Shown here: piece after piece, positions 10,260 through 22,601 of the stretch
Layout of the letters: each line of letters opens with the position of its first letter
Position numbering within the stretch: the stretch's first letter is position 1
DNA from: Diplocarpon mali
Taxonomy: Eukaryota > Ascomycota > Leotiomycetes > Helotiales > Drepanopezizaceae
NCBI GenBank assembly: GCA_024741835.1
Contig: JAENRP010000367.1
Span: forward strand, 1 to 41,773
Length of the DNA stretch: 41,773 nucleotides
Reading direction: 5' to 3'
Program-made: the position numbers and the translations under genes
The notes under the pieces: model-generated
Databases searched by the model: none
What the model was told of the DNA's origin: nothing
What the model saw: only the letters and a program-made list of their open reading frames with translations

Positions 10260-10494
10260 AAGGATTTGCTAAATATATTAAATAAGCTTAGCTTAGGAGC
10301 TTTAGTAAATAATAACTAAGAATCTTAAAGGCAGATTTTAAATATGGAAAAGGAGAAGGAGTATAAGCTAGCCTTAGCTAAATATAAGCTTAAGATCAAT
10401 AGAGGTTTAAGCGATAAAGACTAAGATTTTATTTAAGTTTATAATAATATAAAGATAAGATAGGATACTTTAAAGGTAAAATACTTTTAGACAA
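10260..10494 (+). pseudogene. Copia-C gag, segment 2
   Basis: Continues segment 1 in phase: AKDLLNILNKLSLGALVNN, then MEKEKEYKLALAKYKLKI and VYNNIKI, a charged helical gag portion. It ends at ...TAGACA and A(TT), where Gypsy-D is inserted with the TSD ACAA (10491-10494); the codon is completed at 33481. Only point mutations have damaged it. Confidence 0.75.
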
Positions 10495-10741
10495 TATAAA
10501 ACTGAGGGGAGATAACACAAGAGTAGGCCTAAGGGAAGACCTAAAAACAAGAGGAGGAAGCACCACAAGCGGGCTCTCTTAAATAAGATATTAGGAATAA
10601 GTCCCAAGTATAGGGTATATTTAATACTATAGCGATACGCGCTTGTCTCTATATATAGAAGAGGCCCCTTTTATCCTCCTATCGGCCCTGCCCTATTATA
10701 TAACTTTTATTATATAATTCATTTATACCTAGGTCTTTATA
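10495..10741 (-). repeat. Gypsy-D 3' LTR (left end)
   Basis: 247 bp, full-length partner of 33230-33476. Shared landmarks include AGTAGGCCTAAGGGAAGACC, GCGGGCTCTCTTA and TACGCGCTTGTCTCTATATA. In its distal third it reads TATTATATAACTTTTATTAT where the partner keeps TATTATGTGACTTTTGTCAC, a clean set of TG->TA and CA->TA changes. Confidence 0.92.
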
Positions 10742-11084
10742 TATATCCTAAATAACAAAAGTAATAGCCTTTACTACTTTTAATAAAGAATATAAAATAA
10801 TATAGGTTAAAGTAATAGTATATCAATTATTATCAAACCTTAAGTGCGAGAAAACTAATATATTAAAAGGCCTAAACTAGGGCTATATTATTATTANNNN
10901 NNNNNNNNNNNNNNNNNNNNNNNNNNNNNNNNNNNNNNNNNNNNNNNNNNNNNNNNNNNNNNNNNNNNTTTATTATATGCTTTTCACCTATAGGCCAGGC
11001 CTAGGAGTTAGAAAACGAAACTATTAAAATAAATAAATAGTCTATAGAATCGCAAAAACAATCAAAATAGAACTAACTTAGGTA
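10742..11084 (-). other. Gypsy-D 3' untranslated region with assembly gap
   Basis: AT-rich region between accessory gene 2 and the 3' LTR. It includes 72 N at 10897-10968, an assembly gap whose true size is unknown, and one palindrome (10986-11008). No coding motif is visible. The stop of accessory gene 2 may lie slightly inside this interval because TAA and TAG cannot be told from mutated Gln or Trp codons. Confidence 0.6.
10986..11008. repeat. 23-bp palindrome, copy 1
   Basis: Reads ACCTATAGGCC, A, GGCCTAGGAGT. It lies just past accessory gene 2 and is one base out of that gene's phase, so it is either downstream of the stop or shifted by a later indel. Confidence 0.85.
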
Positions 11085-11400
11085 TTAGTTTTCCTTAGTT
11101 CTCTTTAAAGGATAAGGAGAACTATTGCTAGATAATACTCTCTTTACTAAATAACTACTTCTTCTTATAATATTGCTATTAATATCTAATAAGATAGGTC
11201 TTAATATTATAAAGGCCTTAGTAGTTTAGGCAGATGCTAGTATACTTTAGTAGCTTTTACTAATAGGGAAAGAGACTTATATAATAGCATTATTATTATT
11301 ATTATTATCATTATCCTTAAGGGAATTATCAGTAATAAAGGAAGGGGAGGCAGGAGATTCTACAGATACTACTTCCTTAGCCTTGCCCTTTGCCAGATCA

Positions 11401-11423
11401 AGTTATAGGCCGGGCCTAGGAGT
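11401..11423. repeat. 23-bp palindrome, copy 2
   Basis: AGTTATAGGCC, G, GGCCTAGGAGT. In accessory gene 2 frame (minus) it encodes TPRPGL, then TAA (Gln or Arg originally), then Leu. Confidence 0.9.
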
Positions 11424-12222
11424 TATATCAAGTATCTTCGCATAGGGTTTCTTAATGCTATACTTCTTAAATAGAATTATCTTATCAATTATATTATTAG
11501 CCTTAATATTATCTTCTATATCTTTAGTCTTTATTTAAGACTTATTGCTATATAACTATAGCTTTAGTTGTTAAACTAGCTTTTAAGTACTAGTAAAATC
11601 TTTAAAAAGTTCTTATTTATACTTCTTTAGATATGCTATTAGCTAAGATATATCTTTTGCAAATAAATCCTTTATAATCATTACTATTAATAGATCGTTC
11701 TACGATCTTCTACTTATAAGGGCCTTTAATAATAGACTACCTTTCGTTATACTAAGGGTTATATAGAACTTTGCAAAAGATTCTCCTACTATACCCTATT
11801 TTAATAATTAAGGCTTCTTTATATTAATAGAATTAATAAGGAAATCTTCCAAATCAGCTCTATTCTTAAGCGTATTATTACTAATAACTTTTATATAGTT
11901 ATTACTAATAGTAAGAAAACCACCCTTCCTAAGCTCTCTATTAGAATCCAGGTTAATAAAAGTGCCTTGTCTTATAAATATAGAAAATGGAATAATCTTA
12001 TTAGAGATATACTCCTTTAGAATTGTTCTATCTTTAGTATTTAATTCTTTCTATTAAGCTGCGCTCTATACTAGGTTTAGTAAGATCTATTAAGAGTTTT
12101 TAAGATAATAGGATATAAGTATAAATAACTTATAAGACTTTTCCTATATAGCAAATTCCCTAATCGATTATTTAATAGCAAGAATTATATAATAGTCAAT
12201 AGTTCTACTATTAAGAGAATTG

Positions 12223-12245
12223 ACCCGCGAGCTAGGCCTAAGAGT
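12223..12245. repeat. 23-bp palindrome, copy 3
   Basis: ACCCGCGAGCT, A, GGCCTAAGAGT. In accessory gene 2 frame it encodes TLRPSSRV. Confidence 0.88.
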
Positions 12246-13452
12246 CAATCTTATAAATCTTATATTAGCGTTAATCTTAATAGAAACAATTTGCAAATAG
12301 TAGTTAATACCTATAAACTATATAAGCTTAAGATACGCTACTAGCTTATATAAAGAATTATAATAGGTTAATAGAGCCTTAAGATATAGACTATAGTACA
12401 TCCTTAAGGTCTGCTATATTAAGCTATAAGTCATATTATAAAGGAAGGCGGAAGAGGGGCTTGGCTTCTTATCTAAGGTCCAGAAATGGTATCGGTACAT
12501 TTCTAGCTCCTCTTATACTAATATCAAAAATGAATTCTTTCTACGATTACTATAACCATATATACGCATAGTGCTTAAAAAGGCATAGCTAAGCAACTTA
12601 GGCATATTTAAAAAGCCTTTGCTATAAAGCGATATCAAGATATTATTAGTTAGTATAATATTATACCAAGCTAGGGTTTAGGCGATATTATAGAATAATT
12701 TAAGGGCTTTAAGTGCTACTTTAAACTTAGAGAAGCCTAATAATATATCCTTCTTAACTTAGTTCGCTATTCTATTACTAATAGCTATAATAGTATAATT
12801 TCTAAGATGCAGTAAAAACAATTTCAAGTTTAGAGCTATATAAAACTTATAGATATTAGATAATACATCTTTATTATTAAAGCCAGTTGATGCCAACTTA
12901 TAGTACTGCGCATATTGTCTTTTATAAAGAGTATAAAATTTTTCGTTATTAGTATCTTTAGAAATTCCTATTACAAATCTGCCTAGTCGTATCTTCATTT
13001 CTAGTATCACTATAATCTTGAATCTATCGCTATATTATAGTATCATTTTAATATTAAAGGGAACTTAACAATATTCTATAAAGATAATTGCCATACTATC
13101 TTCTGGTTTTTCCTTAAGAATATAGTAGTTGCCTTTCATTCTCTTATGATTAATAAAGAACTGCATAATATTATCTGTAGAAAATGCGTTTTATCGTAGC
13201 TTTAAGACTTATTTAACGGCTCTTACTATTACTTCTTATACTAATAAAATATCTCCCCGGTTTTCCTTCTTCAAACGCTTTATTATAGACTTATAGAATT
13301 TCAAAACAAACTTTTGCAGAACTTCGGGAAAAGTCTATATAATATCAGATATATCCTTCTTAGTATTATTAAAAATTTCTAATATATTAATAATAGGACT
13401 ATCTATTTCATCCGTTAGCTTATCTCCTAAGTCTATATTATCACGTATTCCG

Positions 13453-13475
13453 ACCCGTAGGCTAGGCCCGCGAGC
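13453..13475. repeat. 23-bp palindrome, copy 4
   Basis: ACCCGTAGGCT, A, GGCCCGCGAGC. In accessory gene 2 frame it encodes ARGPSLRV, the least RIP-damaged peptide version. Confidence 0.9.
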
Positions 13476-13638
13476 TAGTTTCTTTACTACTAGTATATAA
13501 GGTGTTTTAAGTATTTCTAAGGATAGCGATTTAAACTTATCTAAGTCTAATAAATAAGGGTCTTAATAGTTAGCAATTTGTATTCTCAATATTATAGGCA
13601 CCTTATGCTCAAGGACCTCCTCCTTATATAGTACTTCC

Positions 13639-13661
13639 ACCTATAGGCTAGGCCTACGAGT
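13639..13661. repeat. 23-bp palindrome, copy 5
   Basis: ACCTATAGGCT, A, GGCCTACGAGT. In accessory gene 2 frame it encodes TRRPSL, TAG, V. Confidence 0.9.
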
Positions 13662-14549
13662 CAAATTTTCATCGTTAGTTTATTCTACTAAGGGTAGTAG
13701 CAGCTTTAAAGCAGCAGATATAATAAATTCCTATCTCTCTATCTTATTATTAAAGAAGTTCATAGTATACTCAACTAGGTAAACCATCTTTTCTTTTATA
13801 ATAAGTAGACTATATTATAACTGCTATAGTCCAAGTGTATCTAGAACTATTTAATCAAGGAGCGCTAAGTTATTATACTATAAGGGGTCATCTTTCATAG
13901 TTTGAATAATAGAGTGTATAATAGTACTTAAGAACCTAATAAACTTCCTACTTTGCGCATTATTTCCTTTCAACTTTTTCATACCTTCTTAGATAGTAAA
14001 GTGATTCAATACTTATATGGCTTTTACTATAAGTTAGTACATCTTAAAAATTTTGCCAAGCCCCCGCAGGGCGTTATTAGTAGTAATATCTATTATAAAG
14101 TAGGTCTGGAACAATATGCTATAAGTACCGCTAGTAAACTGCAACAGTCTTTTAATACACTCCTCCTTTTTATCTCTATTCTTCCGAAACAAGTCTATAG
14201 AGTTAGCATAACCCTAATATTCTTATAAAAACTTCTCCTAATCAATACCTTTAGTTTTTAATTCATTTTCAAGGAAGTCATTAAATCCTAGAAATCCTTC
14301 TTCTATAGTAGAAATTCTATAGTTCAATACCTCTATAGATGAGTTCAGGAATACTTGCTATTCTATTTCACTTAACGTTCTATAAGTGCTTATAATATCT
14401 TCTAATAATCTTAAAGTTTTACTATCTTAAGAGAATCCTCCCTCTAATATTAGTTTATTACTAAAGGCGACCAAGGTCTTACTACCTAATGTAACAATAG
14501 CCATACTCTTCTTAAGTATAGCCTTTTTACTTATACTTAATAGTGCCAT

Positions 14550-15050
14550 AATGAATTATTTAATAAAAGGGATAGGGTTCAATTAGTAGAAGAATAAATC
14601 CTCTTTAGAAAGAATTTATTAAGACTAAAAGCTTTAATCAGAAAAGATTGACAATAGAGAGATAATACTAATAGTACTATTAGTACTAGTACTAGGGTTT
14701 AGTAGGGTTATAGAAAAGGTAAAAAAAAAGTATGATCGTAGTATAAGGAGAGGTTTATTTATAAAGATAGGAATTGCATTAGCGCGCAAAGGAAAAGTAG
14801 GTATAAAGAGGCCGAAAGTAGGAATAAAAGTAGGGTATGATATATACTAAGACCTATAATTAGTAAATGATAATTATCAAAGGTAAAGATAATATTTCAA
14901 AGGTAAGCGTTAGAAAGTTATATACAAAGGGAATAATTAAAGAATGAATTATATAAAGAGTAAAGTAAATAAAGAATATACATAGAGTAGAATAATAGGT
15001 TAAGAATAAAGAGGTGCAAGTATATAGAAAGTAAATAATTTTAAAAAAAT
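14550..15050 (-). other. Spacer between Gypsy-D accessory genes
   Basis: About 500 bp, AT-rich, with purine-rich runs (e.g. AGGAAAAGTAGGTATAAAG near 14788) on the plus strand. No coding motif is present. A short open frame at 14860-15054 (minus) is a run of Phe/Ile/Leu/Tyr codons of the kind expected from AT-rich spacer. It could hold a promoter or internal start signal for accessory gene 2, but nothing specific is recognisable. Confidence 0.5.
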
Positions 15051-15586
15051 TCAACTTCTAATTCGCAATTTCTCCAAATGGTTTTCAAAGGGGAGAGGTA
15101 GACTCAATTCCCTAGATTGTTCAACTCAATTATCAGTTTTATTATTACTTCGGAGTCTTCTTCTCTTATATTAGTTCTTACCTCTTAGCGATTTCTCTAA
15201 TTCAGGTGCCTATACTAAAGGAACCTCTGTTTATACCCTTAGGTTTAGTGGCCGAAGTTCATCCGAACTATCTCATAGGCTAAAGCTAGCTAAGGCCAAC
15301 CTCACTCGTAGGCTAGGCTCGCAAGTCAGTCTTGGCGTTTTTAAGCTTAAGGGTAAAAATAGGAGATTGGTTCCTAAATTAGGGTCTAATACTATACTAG
15401 CATTTCAATTCGTCTCTTTTCCGAATTTTCTTATAATAATGCCTTTATCAATTAGTATATTAGGCTCTTAGATAGCATTTATTTCATCGCATTATCCCTA
15501 AGACTTAAGTCTATAAAGAAGCGACTTAGTATTTATAACGTTCGTCTAAGCATTAATAAGGGCGTTAAAGAGTTTCTAATTATATT
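15051..15586 (-). pseudogene. Gypsy-D accessory gene 1, 3' part
   Basis: C-terminal portion of the gene that starts at 25646, separated by Copia-A2. After removing the insertion and one ATATT copy the phase is unchanged: LKIHLIEY at the junction is followed by KLFNALINA, LLYRLKS, EPNILIDKGIIIRKFGKE, then TCEPSLRV (encoded by the palindrome at 15304-15326), APELEKSLRGKN and a basic YKRRRLRSNN tract. I end it at the TGA complement at 15051-15053, giving 1,131 codons in total. Several other TGA codons occur in this part (probably mutated CGA), so the true end is uncertain. Confidence 0.7.
15304..15326. repeat. 23-bp palindrome, copy 6
   Basis: ACTCGTAGGCT, A, GGCTCGCAAGT. In accessory gene 1 frame (minus) it encodes TCEPSLRV, in phase with the two upstream copies across the Copia-A2 insertion. 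Confidence 0.9.
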
Positions 15587-15758
15587 TGTTGTGCTGTATT
15601 TAGAGGTGGATTCTCAGTGGTGGCAGAAGCTCGTAAAATTCTACTCTAACTGTATACCTGAGCTCCCTTTATAGAAGTGCTCTATGGCCACTTCAAGGGT
15701 ATATTATATAAGCCAGTCCTTAGAGGCCTCAGCGCCTAAGGCTCCTTATGGCGCAATA
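15587..15758 (-). repeat. Copia-A2 3' LTR (left end)
   Basis: 172 bp. The outer end keeps the unmutated TGTTGTGCTG start that the other three Copia-A LTRs have partly lost, and the inner end is CAATA. It is preceded by the TSD ATATT. Confidence 0.93.
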
Positions 15759-15977
15759 TACCCCTTAGGTAAGAAGTAGCTCTTAGCTAGACTTAGCTAT
15801 AACTAGCGCTAGATCTAATATATAAGACTCCTTTATTATACTCTTTAGCTTTTAGAATAATGAAAATTGCTTAATAAAGCTATAATAAATAAAAGAGGGA
15901 GCGCGGTTTTAAGTGCTTCCTTTATAGAATAGAAGCTAAATCAGGTAACAAAGGAAAGTCAATAAAGGCAACGCGCC

Positions 15978-15984
15978 TATAAAA
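15978..15984 (+). promoter_or_regulatory. TATA-like box antisense to Copia-A2
   Basis: TATAAAA with the same CT-rich stretch and an ATG 68 bp downstream (16046), conserved from the equivalent place in Copia-A1. Inferred promoter only. Confidence 0.4.
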
Positions 15985-16045
15985 GTACGCGTTTTTCCCT
16001 TATAAAGCTTTCCTTCTTTATACTTCTTTAAATAATCACTTTAAA

Positions 16046-16960
16046 ATGGAGAATAGCAATAATAACTCTAAGGAGCGCCCTATTAGGGCTACTACTATAC
16101 GCTTCTTAATTATACTCCCTTACTCTTGCTAATAGACTTATAGCAAAGTCGTTATACCTAAATATAGCTTAAAGCTTCTTAGCGCGGTAGATAGTAAGAG
16201 GATGATAATGCGCTTAAGACATTTGATATAATAATACCCTTAAGAGGGAGCGCGCCCCCTCCCCTTTCTGCCACCCCTTAGGCCGTGGTTCCTAGAATAC
16301 TAGTAGTCCCCTCTGCAGTTCCCTCTTCCTGCTGCAAGCTAGAGCAAGGGCTAATAAGGAATATACTATATAAAGGGTGCGTTTAGAGCTTCTTAGCTAG
16401 GAAGTCGGCTGGCGTATACTTTAATAGCATAGTAGGAGTACGCTACTTTTATTATATAAAGGGAGGCTATATATGCTAAGAGCTTCCTATCGGCGCCTTA
16501 AAGGCGTAGGAAGATTATATATTCTTATTAAAGGAGAATGATAGTAATACTGCAGTATATTCTCAAGCTCCCTTTAGGTAGTTTGCCATTAATAAGTAGT
16601 TTAAGGCCTTGCTGCTATTAAGAGGAAGGTAAGAGAGGAGCTTTAGAAGGTGCGCTAGAGAGAAATAGAGGAGGTAGTATTATCAAAGGGTATATTAATT
16701 ATAAGCTTTTTTATATCGTAGCTAATAGCTTCCTAGAACCAGTTGGTCAAGAGCTTCTGCCGCTGCCGATTATAGCACCTCTTGGCCTTGCCGCCTGCCT
16801 TGCAAAGGCTTTTAAGGCTCCTGCGGCTGCTTCTATTATTGCTCCTGGCGTTGCTCCTTAAGCGGCTCCTAGGGCTGTGCTATTAAAGGAGTCGGTTGCT
16901 TCTCAGTAGGGATGCGCCCTTATATTATTTGCAAAGCTATTAAAGGTTCTGATTATCTAA
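16046..16960 (+). pseudogene. Possible captured cysteine-rich gene antisense to Copia-A2
   Basis: Second copy of the block at 1350-2225. The ATG at 16046 starts MENSNNNSKERP. The cysteine frame is phased at 16378 (CVQSFLARKSAGVYFNSIVG, then GGYICQELPIGALKAQE). The Pro/Ala-rich part from 16739 is in the ATG phase. The offset between ATG and cysteine frames is the same as in copy 1, and length differences between copies in this block look to be multiples of three (about +3 upstream of the cysteines and +30 in the Pro/Ala run). That favours a formerly coding sequence. Introns would be needed to join the frames. No function is assigned. Confidence 0.42.
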
Positions 16961-17071
16961 GGGAGTTAGTTTTAGGCCTCCTTATATATTAGTATAAGGA
17001 AAATTGAACCCTATCTTACGCTTCCTTCCTACTTGCTATTATAAAGGAGATGTGAAAGGATTATAAAGCAT

Positions 17072-20000
17072 TTAAAATGCTAGCTTTTCGATTAGACCTC
17101 TTGCGTCTTAAAGGTTCAAAAGCTTAATAAAGCTCTCGAACTTTTACTAAAGAAGGTTTTTAGTAAGGCTATTGGCGTATATATCCTTAATAGGGAGATA
17201 GGCTACTTGAAAGCTCCCTTTTTAATACTCCTATTATAGCTATATATTATATATATTAATATATTAGAGCTTTGTAGAAATCCTTTAAGAGTCTTTTATA
17301 ATAAGCCGTATTATCTATTGATTATCGCAAAATATAGACTATAGAGCTTCTACCTTAAGCTATATTTCCTTAAAGAACCTTCTTAAAGCTATTATCTCCT
17401 TTGCTATATGCGCTACTTTTAGGAGCTCAGCCTCTATAGTAGAAGTAGTAACTATCGGTTGCTTTAAGGCCTTTTAAATAATTGCTCCTTTAAATAGGAA
17501 TATAATAAAACTATAAGAGGAGCGCCTTATCTTTGGATCATTTGCGAAGGAAGTATCTAACGATACTATTAGATTATTTGATCTGCTAAATCGATTATAA
17601 GTGATTCTTAAAAAGCGTATATTAAAAAGGTAGTAAATTATCTAATTAATAGCTTTAAGGTATTTAAAGTTTAGGTTTATATAGAAATGAGATAGCTAGG
17701 CAATTGCAAAAGCTATATCTAAGCGTAGTATAATAGCTATATATAAGGTAGAGCCTACTTTTTCCTAAAACTCCTTAATTCTTAAGTAAGGAGCTATTTC
17801 GTAGTTCTTTTTAAGTTCGAAGTAGGAGAGCGGCGTACTAGGGAAACGCCTTATATTAAGGCCGAACCTCTTTACTATCTTCTTAATATAAGCGTTATAG
17901 AGTAGAGTAATTGTACCCTGCTTCCTATCTTAAGAGACTCTTACCCTTAAGAACTATTCAATATCTCCTATAGCTATTAATTCGTATACTTCGCGCAGTC
18001 CCTCTATAGTCTTTTAAGCTTCCTCTATATAGGAGGAGTGGTATATTACTTATATATTATCAATATAAAAGGCTATAAATATAGTCCTATTATTATTAAC
18101 AAATATACAAGGCTCCTTACTAAGAGGGGTAAGCTTTAAAGACTTTAAAGTACTAGTAAAATCCTTATACTAGAGCGCTAAGGAGTCTTAAAGGCTATAT
18201 AAGGCGCAATCAAGCTCTACTACTTTATCTTTCTACTTCTAACTATCTAGCAAAAAGCAAATAATTAGCGCGCTTTAAGGGTCTCTCTTAGCATTTATAA
18301 AGGCATTAATAATATTAAACTATCGGAGCTCTATATCGAATTTAGCAGCTATTGCTATTATAACCTTAAAAGATCTTAATATAAGCGTTATAGCATAAGT
18401 AGAGAAAATAGAAGCTTCCTCTTAAAGATCTTCCTTTACTACTATTCTTAATTTAAAGTGGCTAATCTCCTTAGAGGAGTTTAGCTTATAGTTAAAGACC
18501 TACTTTAGTAGTATAGGCCTTATAGTAGCCTCGCTTCTATCGATCACTCTTTAGCAATTGCGCGCTTTTAAGTTCTTAATCTCAGTTCTGGCTCTCTCTT
18601 TAAATTGCTCTTTAAAAGGGTAATTTACAAGCTCCTTCTAATAAGTTAGTACTTTAGGAAGCTTATCTTAAGGTGGAATTTAAAGGGTAGAGTTTCCTTT
18701 AGAGCTTCCTAATTAAGTCGCTATAGTAATAATATAGTATACCACTTTATACTCTTCTCTATTAGTTCTCGCAAGCTCTTGACTTAGCTAGAAAGTCAAT
18801 ATAAAGCTATTTACCTACTTTAACTAATATATTTTAAGTTCTTTAAAGGCTAGCAAAAGATCCTTAACGCATATTGCGTATATAGTATTCCTACTCCCTC
18901 TTCTCCTTTTTAACCTATAGAGCGGTATAGGTACTATTTCCTATTCCTTATCAGGCTTCTTGCGTTTTCGAAAGGCCCTTATATTAAGTACTTTAAGCTG
19001 AGCTTCTATTAGTTTCAAAGAGCTCCCTCTTTCGGTATTACCCTTAAGAGCTTCCATTTCCTAGTATAGCTCTTAATCGATCGATACTTTTAGTAAAAGC
19101 TAGCGTGCTTCTTTACCAGTTGCCTATAGTAGAGCTTTTAGTAATTGAAGGGCCTATTCCTGCCCTTGCGATTACTTAGTCTATATAGCAATTAGAGGCC
19201 TAGTATTATACTCTTTAATAAAACTGGCATTTATAATATCGCTTTCGATGCTCCTTCTAACTATTGATAGTTATCTTAAAGCGTCTAACCCTTTGCTACT
19301 AGGCAGCTGCTCTTAAGTAGCTAAAGTAGAAACGCTATAAGTAGCCTTATAGGGGACGACAGCCCTTAATAGATCTAAGCTCAAAGCTTCTATTAGTAAA
19401 AGATTAATAGGCTTGCCCTCTATTAGGTTATCCGCAGGCTGCTTATCTAAAGCTCCTTCTATATTCTTAATAATTAATTTAGTATCTTAAGCTTCCTCTT
19501 CCTTCTCTTTAATCATTTATATAATCTCTTTAATAATTAAGAGCAAGTGGCCAGCTACCTTTTTATACTTCTTAAAGTAGAATTTGGACTTATTGAATTC
19601 GATATTTTAAAAGATTATAACCTTTCAAAGCTTAAGCACTTAAATCCTATATATATTAGTAGCATAGTAACTAACTAGGTATCTAATATGCCTTTATAGT
19701 ATAGTTTTAAAAGCTCTCTTATTCTTTAGAGCTTCTTTCTCCTTTACTAATAGGTACGCGCGCGCTTTATACGCTTTTATACCCCCTTATTCTAGTTTTA
19801 AATTAGTAGTAAGCTTTATAATAATCTGCGGATCATATTACCTAAAGTATTATTTAAACTAAAGCTAAAGCACCTTATTTAAACTCTTCTATCCCTTGCG
19901 CTTTAATAGGCCGATATTATAAAGATATATTATAGCTAGTACGGCTTTAGGCTATAGGTGCTTCAAAAGGTTAGTAGAAATAAGTATAATAAATGCCTTT

Positions 20001-22420
20001 TTAATAATCTCTACTCCTACTCTCTCAAAAGCTCTATTTAGTTTATAAGTATAGGATAGAGTGACTTCTACCTCTATGCCTTTAGCTTTGCACCACTTTC
20101 TATATTTCGATGCTCCTTATAAAAGGAATACCAAGGTATTATTATCGCTCTTTAGAATATATAAGAAGAGGCTATAATAACGCTTTACCTATACTTCAAA
20201 AGATTAAAGAGCTCTTAGAACTAACATTAGGGACTTATAAAGCAGAGTATATTTAAATAACTTCCTATTAAATTTATCCTTAATTAGAAGAAGCCAGCTT
20301 TCTAAAGAGAGGCTTAATATACTATAGTTAAATAGGTCCTAGGAGTATTTAAAGAACAGTCTTAAAGCTTTAAAATCTGACTCTCTTTTAAAAGGCTTTT
20401 ACTTAGCTTTTACTTAAGCGTAAGCTTTATAATTAATTTATAGCTTCCCTTTAATCTTTACCCCTTTTACATTTAATATAAGCTTCTCAAGCGCCTTTGC
20501 TCTTAGATGGCCTGATCAAAGGTACTAAATATCTACTAAATCGTTCCTAGCTCTTAAGAATACGCTGCTCCTTAGGGATTTATATTAGCTTCGCAAACGC
20601 TATTATAAAGTAGGGAAGGCTAGGCAAGTTGGTTAAGTATAGCATAGCGAATTAAAAGCGTTATAAAAGTTAATAGGCTTATATTTAAATACTATAACAT
20701 TTGACCTACGCTCTAGCTACTTTATAATTATATTATTATCTATTATATCCCTTTAAAGTGTTATATCTAGGCCTATATACTATACCCTAGCCTTTTTTAA
20801 AAGAGGCTTTAAGATAATATTAATATTAAACCTATCTATAAGCGCTACGTTCCTAAGCTCTAAGTCTCCTCTATTAGTAAGAACCCCTTTTATCAAATAT
20901 ATATCCCTCCCCCTTATTAGCAGACTTAAGCTCCCTGCCTCTATACAGTCCTAAGGATATATAATTTTTAATAATCTAAGAACTAGAAGCTCCTCTTAAT
21001 TAATAAGGTGCGTCGCAGCGTAGTTATTAAGTAGGGTTATATTTAAAAGAGCGTAAGGAGCTCTAAGGGTAGAGTATATTCCTAGGGTAAAGTCTTTAAA
21101 AAGAATTAAATCTAAGAGGGCGGCTATAATCTTAAATTTGCCGCTCCTTAAAGCTTTAGCAGATGTTCTTTCCTTAAATTAATCTATAGGAGTATGTTTA
21201 ATATAAGAGAGCTTAGCTCAAAGCTTTCTCTATTCTAAGGAAGTAAGGTTTTTATATATTCTTTTAACCTTATTATAGCTAAGGAGGTTTTAAAGTATAC
21301 CTTCCTTAATACTAGTTAAGGCGTATTTCAGCTTATTATACTCCTTTAGATTCTAAAAGTGATTTTTAACTTAAGGGCAAGGGCACTTTTTAATACTTTC
21401 CTTAAGAGTCTTCTTCGCCTTACCTTTACTTAATGCTCTTAGATTAGTATAATTGCCTACTCCTTTAAGCGAGGCGTATACTCTAAAGGTTACCTTTAAT
21501 AAAGAGCTTGCAAGGCTTCGCTCTATTAAGCTTAAGAACCAATTGATATAATAGACTATATCTTTTCTATACTTCAGACCTAGCTTATTATCTCTAATAA
21601 GCTTTGCCTAAGTCTACTAAGACTAAGTAAAAGCCTAGTAGTAAACCGACTATAGAAACCTTATAATCGCAAGAGAGCCTTAAACCTCTGGGACTCTATA
21701 AGTTCGAGCTTCCTAATAGATCTCCTTAAAGCTAGCAAGCCAGGTCTTCAGGTCCACTTTACTACTTCTTATTTTAAAAAGCTTATTATTATAGTCTTCC
21801 CGAATTGACTCTATTATACTAACCTTAGAGGGGGCTAGTTCCTTGCGCAAGTGCTTTACAATCTATTAAATTAACAGTTTCCCTACTTCCTTATAGTTAT
21901 ATTATATTACTTAAAGTAGCGTAGGGTATACTATCTTAGTAATCCAATAGTATAACTGAGTATAGGAGCTCCTATTCCTTTTCTACACTTCTATTATAAG
22001 ATTGTATTATATTACCGCCATTTTATACTCTAGCTCTATATCTTTAGCTATTATCTTCGCAGGTAGTAGTAGAGCTAGCATTTATTAATCGGTAGCTTCC
22101 TACTATTAATACAACTTATAGTAGCTTTGCAACACTCTTTAGTCCTATCTTTCTATAATTTTTTCAAACTGCGGCAGTTCTATTTCTAGATCCAGTAGGT
22201 ATAGAGCTTTATTCTTATAAAGTAGAGCTTAGTTTCCTATCTCTATAGTATACAATTTAGGGTTATTAACCTATCTTAGCTTTTCTATATACTTTTAAAG
22301 GCGTAGAAATTCGGCCTGAAACTCTAGCTTAGCGTATCAAATGCGCTATAACTTCCTATCCTAGAGTATAACTCCACTAGAGCTAAGCTCTTAAGCTTCT
22401 TTTTACTAGTATTCGCTTAT
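17072..22420 (-). pseudogene. Copia-A2 gag-pol polyprotein relic
   Basis: Equivalent of 2344-7695: 1,782 codons plus stop in one phase from the former start at 22418-22420, where ATG has become ATA by RIP, to TAA at 17072-17074. The RT box reads YIDNI near 18056-18070, one aspartate better preserved than in Copia-A1. Integrase and RNase H match the other copy throughout. It has many TAA/TAG and no start codon, so it is inactive. Confidence 0.9.
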
Positions 22421-22601
22421 ATTGACTAGGATAGTAGGAAGTATAGGATTCTATTAGTTGGCTAAGAGCATTAGAATATCAAGTCAGGTTGTATAACGCG
22501 TATAAGCGAGGGAGAATAGATGAAAAATAGTAGTAAAACCTCTTTAAGAAGCCTTTAAATATAGTGGATTTTTAATCGTTTGCTCTTAAGAGTCGCGAAT
22601 A

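Larger units (their letters stand above)
11085..14549 (-). pseudogene. Gypsy-D accessory gene 2 (unknown family, paralogue of accessory gene 1)
   Basis: From the ATG complement at 14547-14549 to a candidate TAA at 11085-11087 there are about 1,154 codons in one unbroken phase, interrupted almost only by TAA/TAG (RIP). The longest uninterrupted piece is 12759-13010. The start is MALLSISKKAILKKSMAIV. Landmarks are FSQDS-like near residue 40, LKTKGID near 100, FLYNMTYSLI near residue 700 followed by LRMYYSLYLKALL, and a polar C-terminus with an Asn run (11282-11300). No catalytic motif, signal peptide or convincing membrane span is visible, and composition suggests a largely helical soluble protein. 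It is colinear with accessory gene 1. Four 23-bp palindromes lie in it, all in frame. It occupies the position where some retroelements carry env, but nothing supports an envelope role. Confidence 0.75.

Noticed and set aside
13953..14228. Open frame on the plus strand, 91 codons
   Set aside because: Antisense shadow of Gypsy-D accessory gene 2, which keeps a single minus-strand phase through this interval.
14860..15054. Hydrophobic 64-codon open frame on the minus strand, suggesting a small membrane protein
   Set aside because: Composition is Phe/Ile/Leu/Tyr as expected from AT-rich spacer; it is not in the accessory gene 1 phase and has no second copy after accessory gene 2 to support it.
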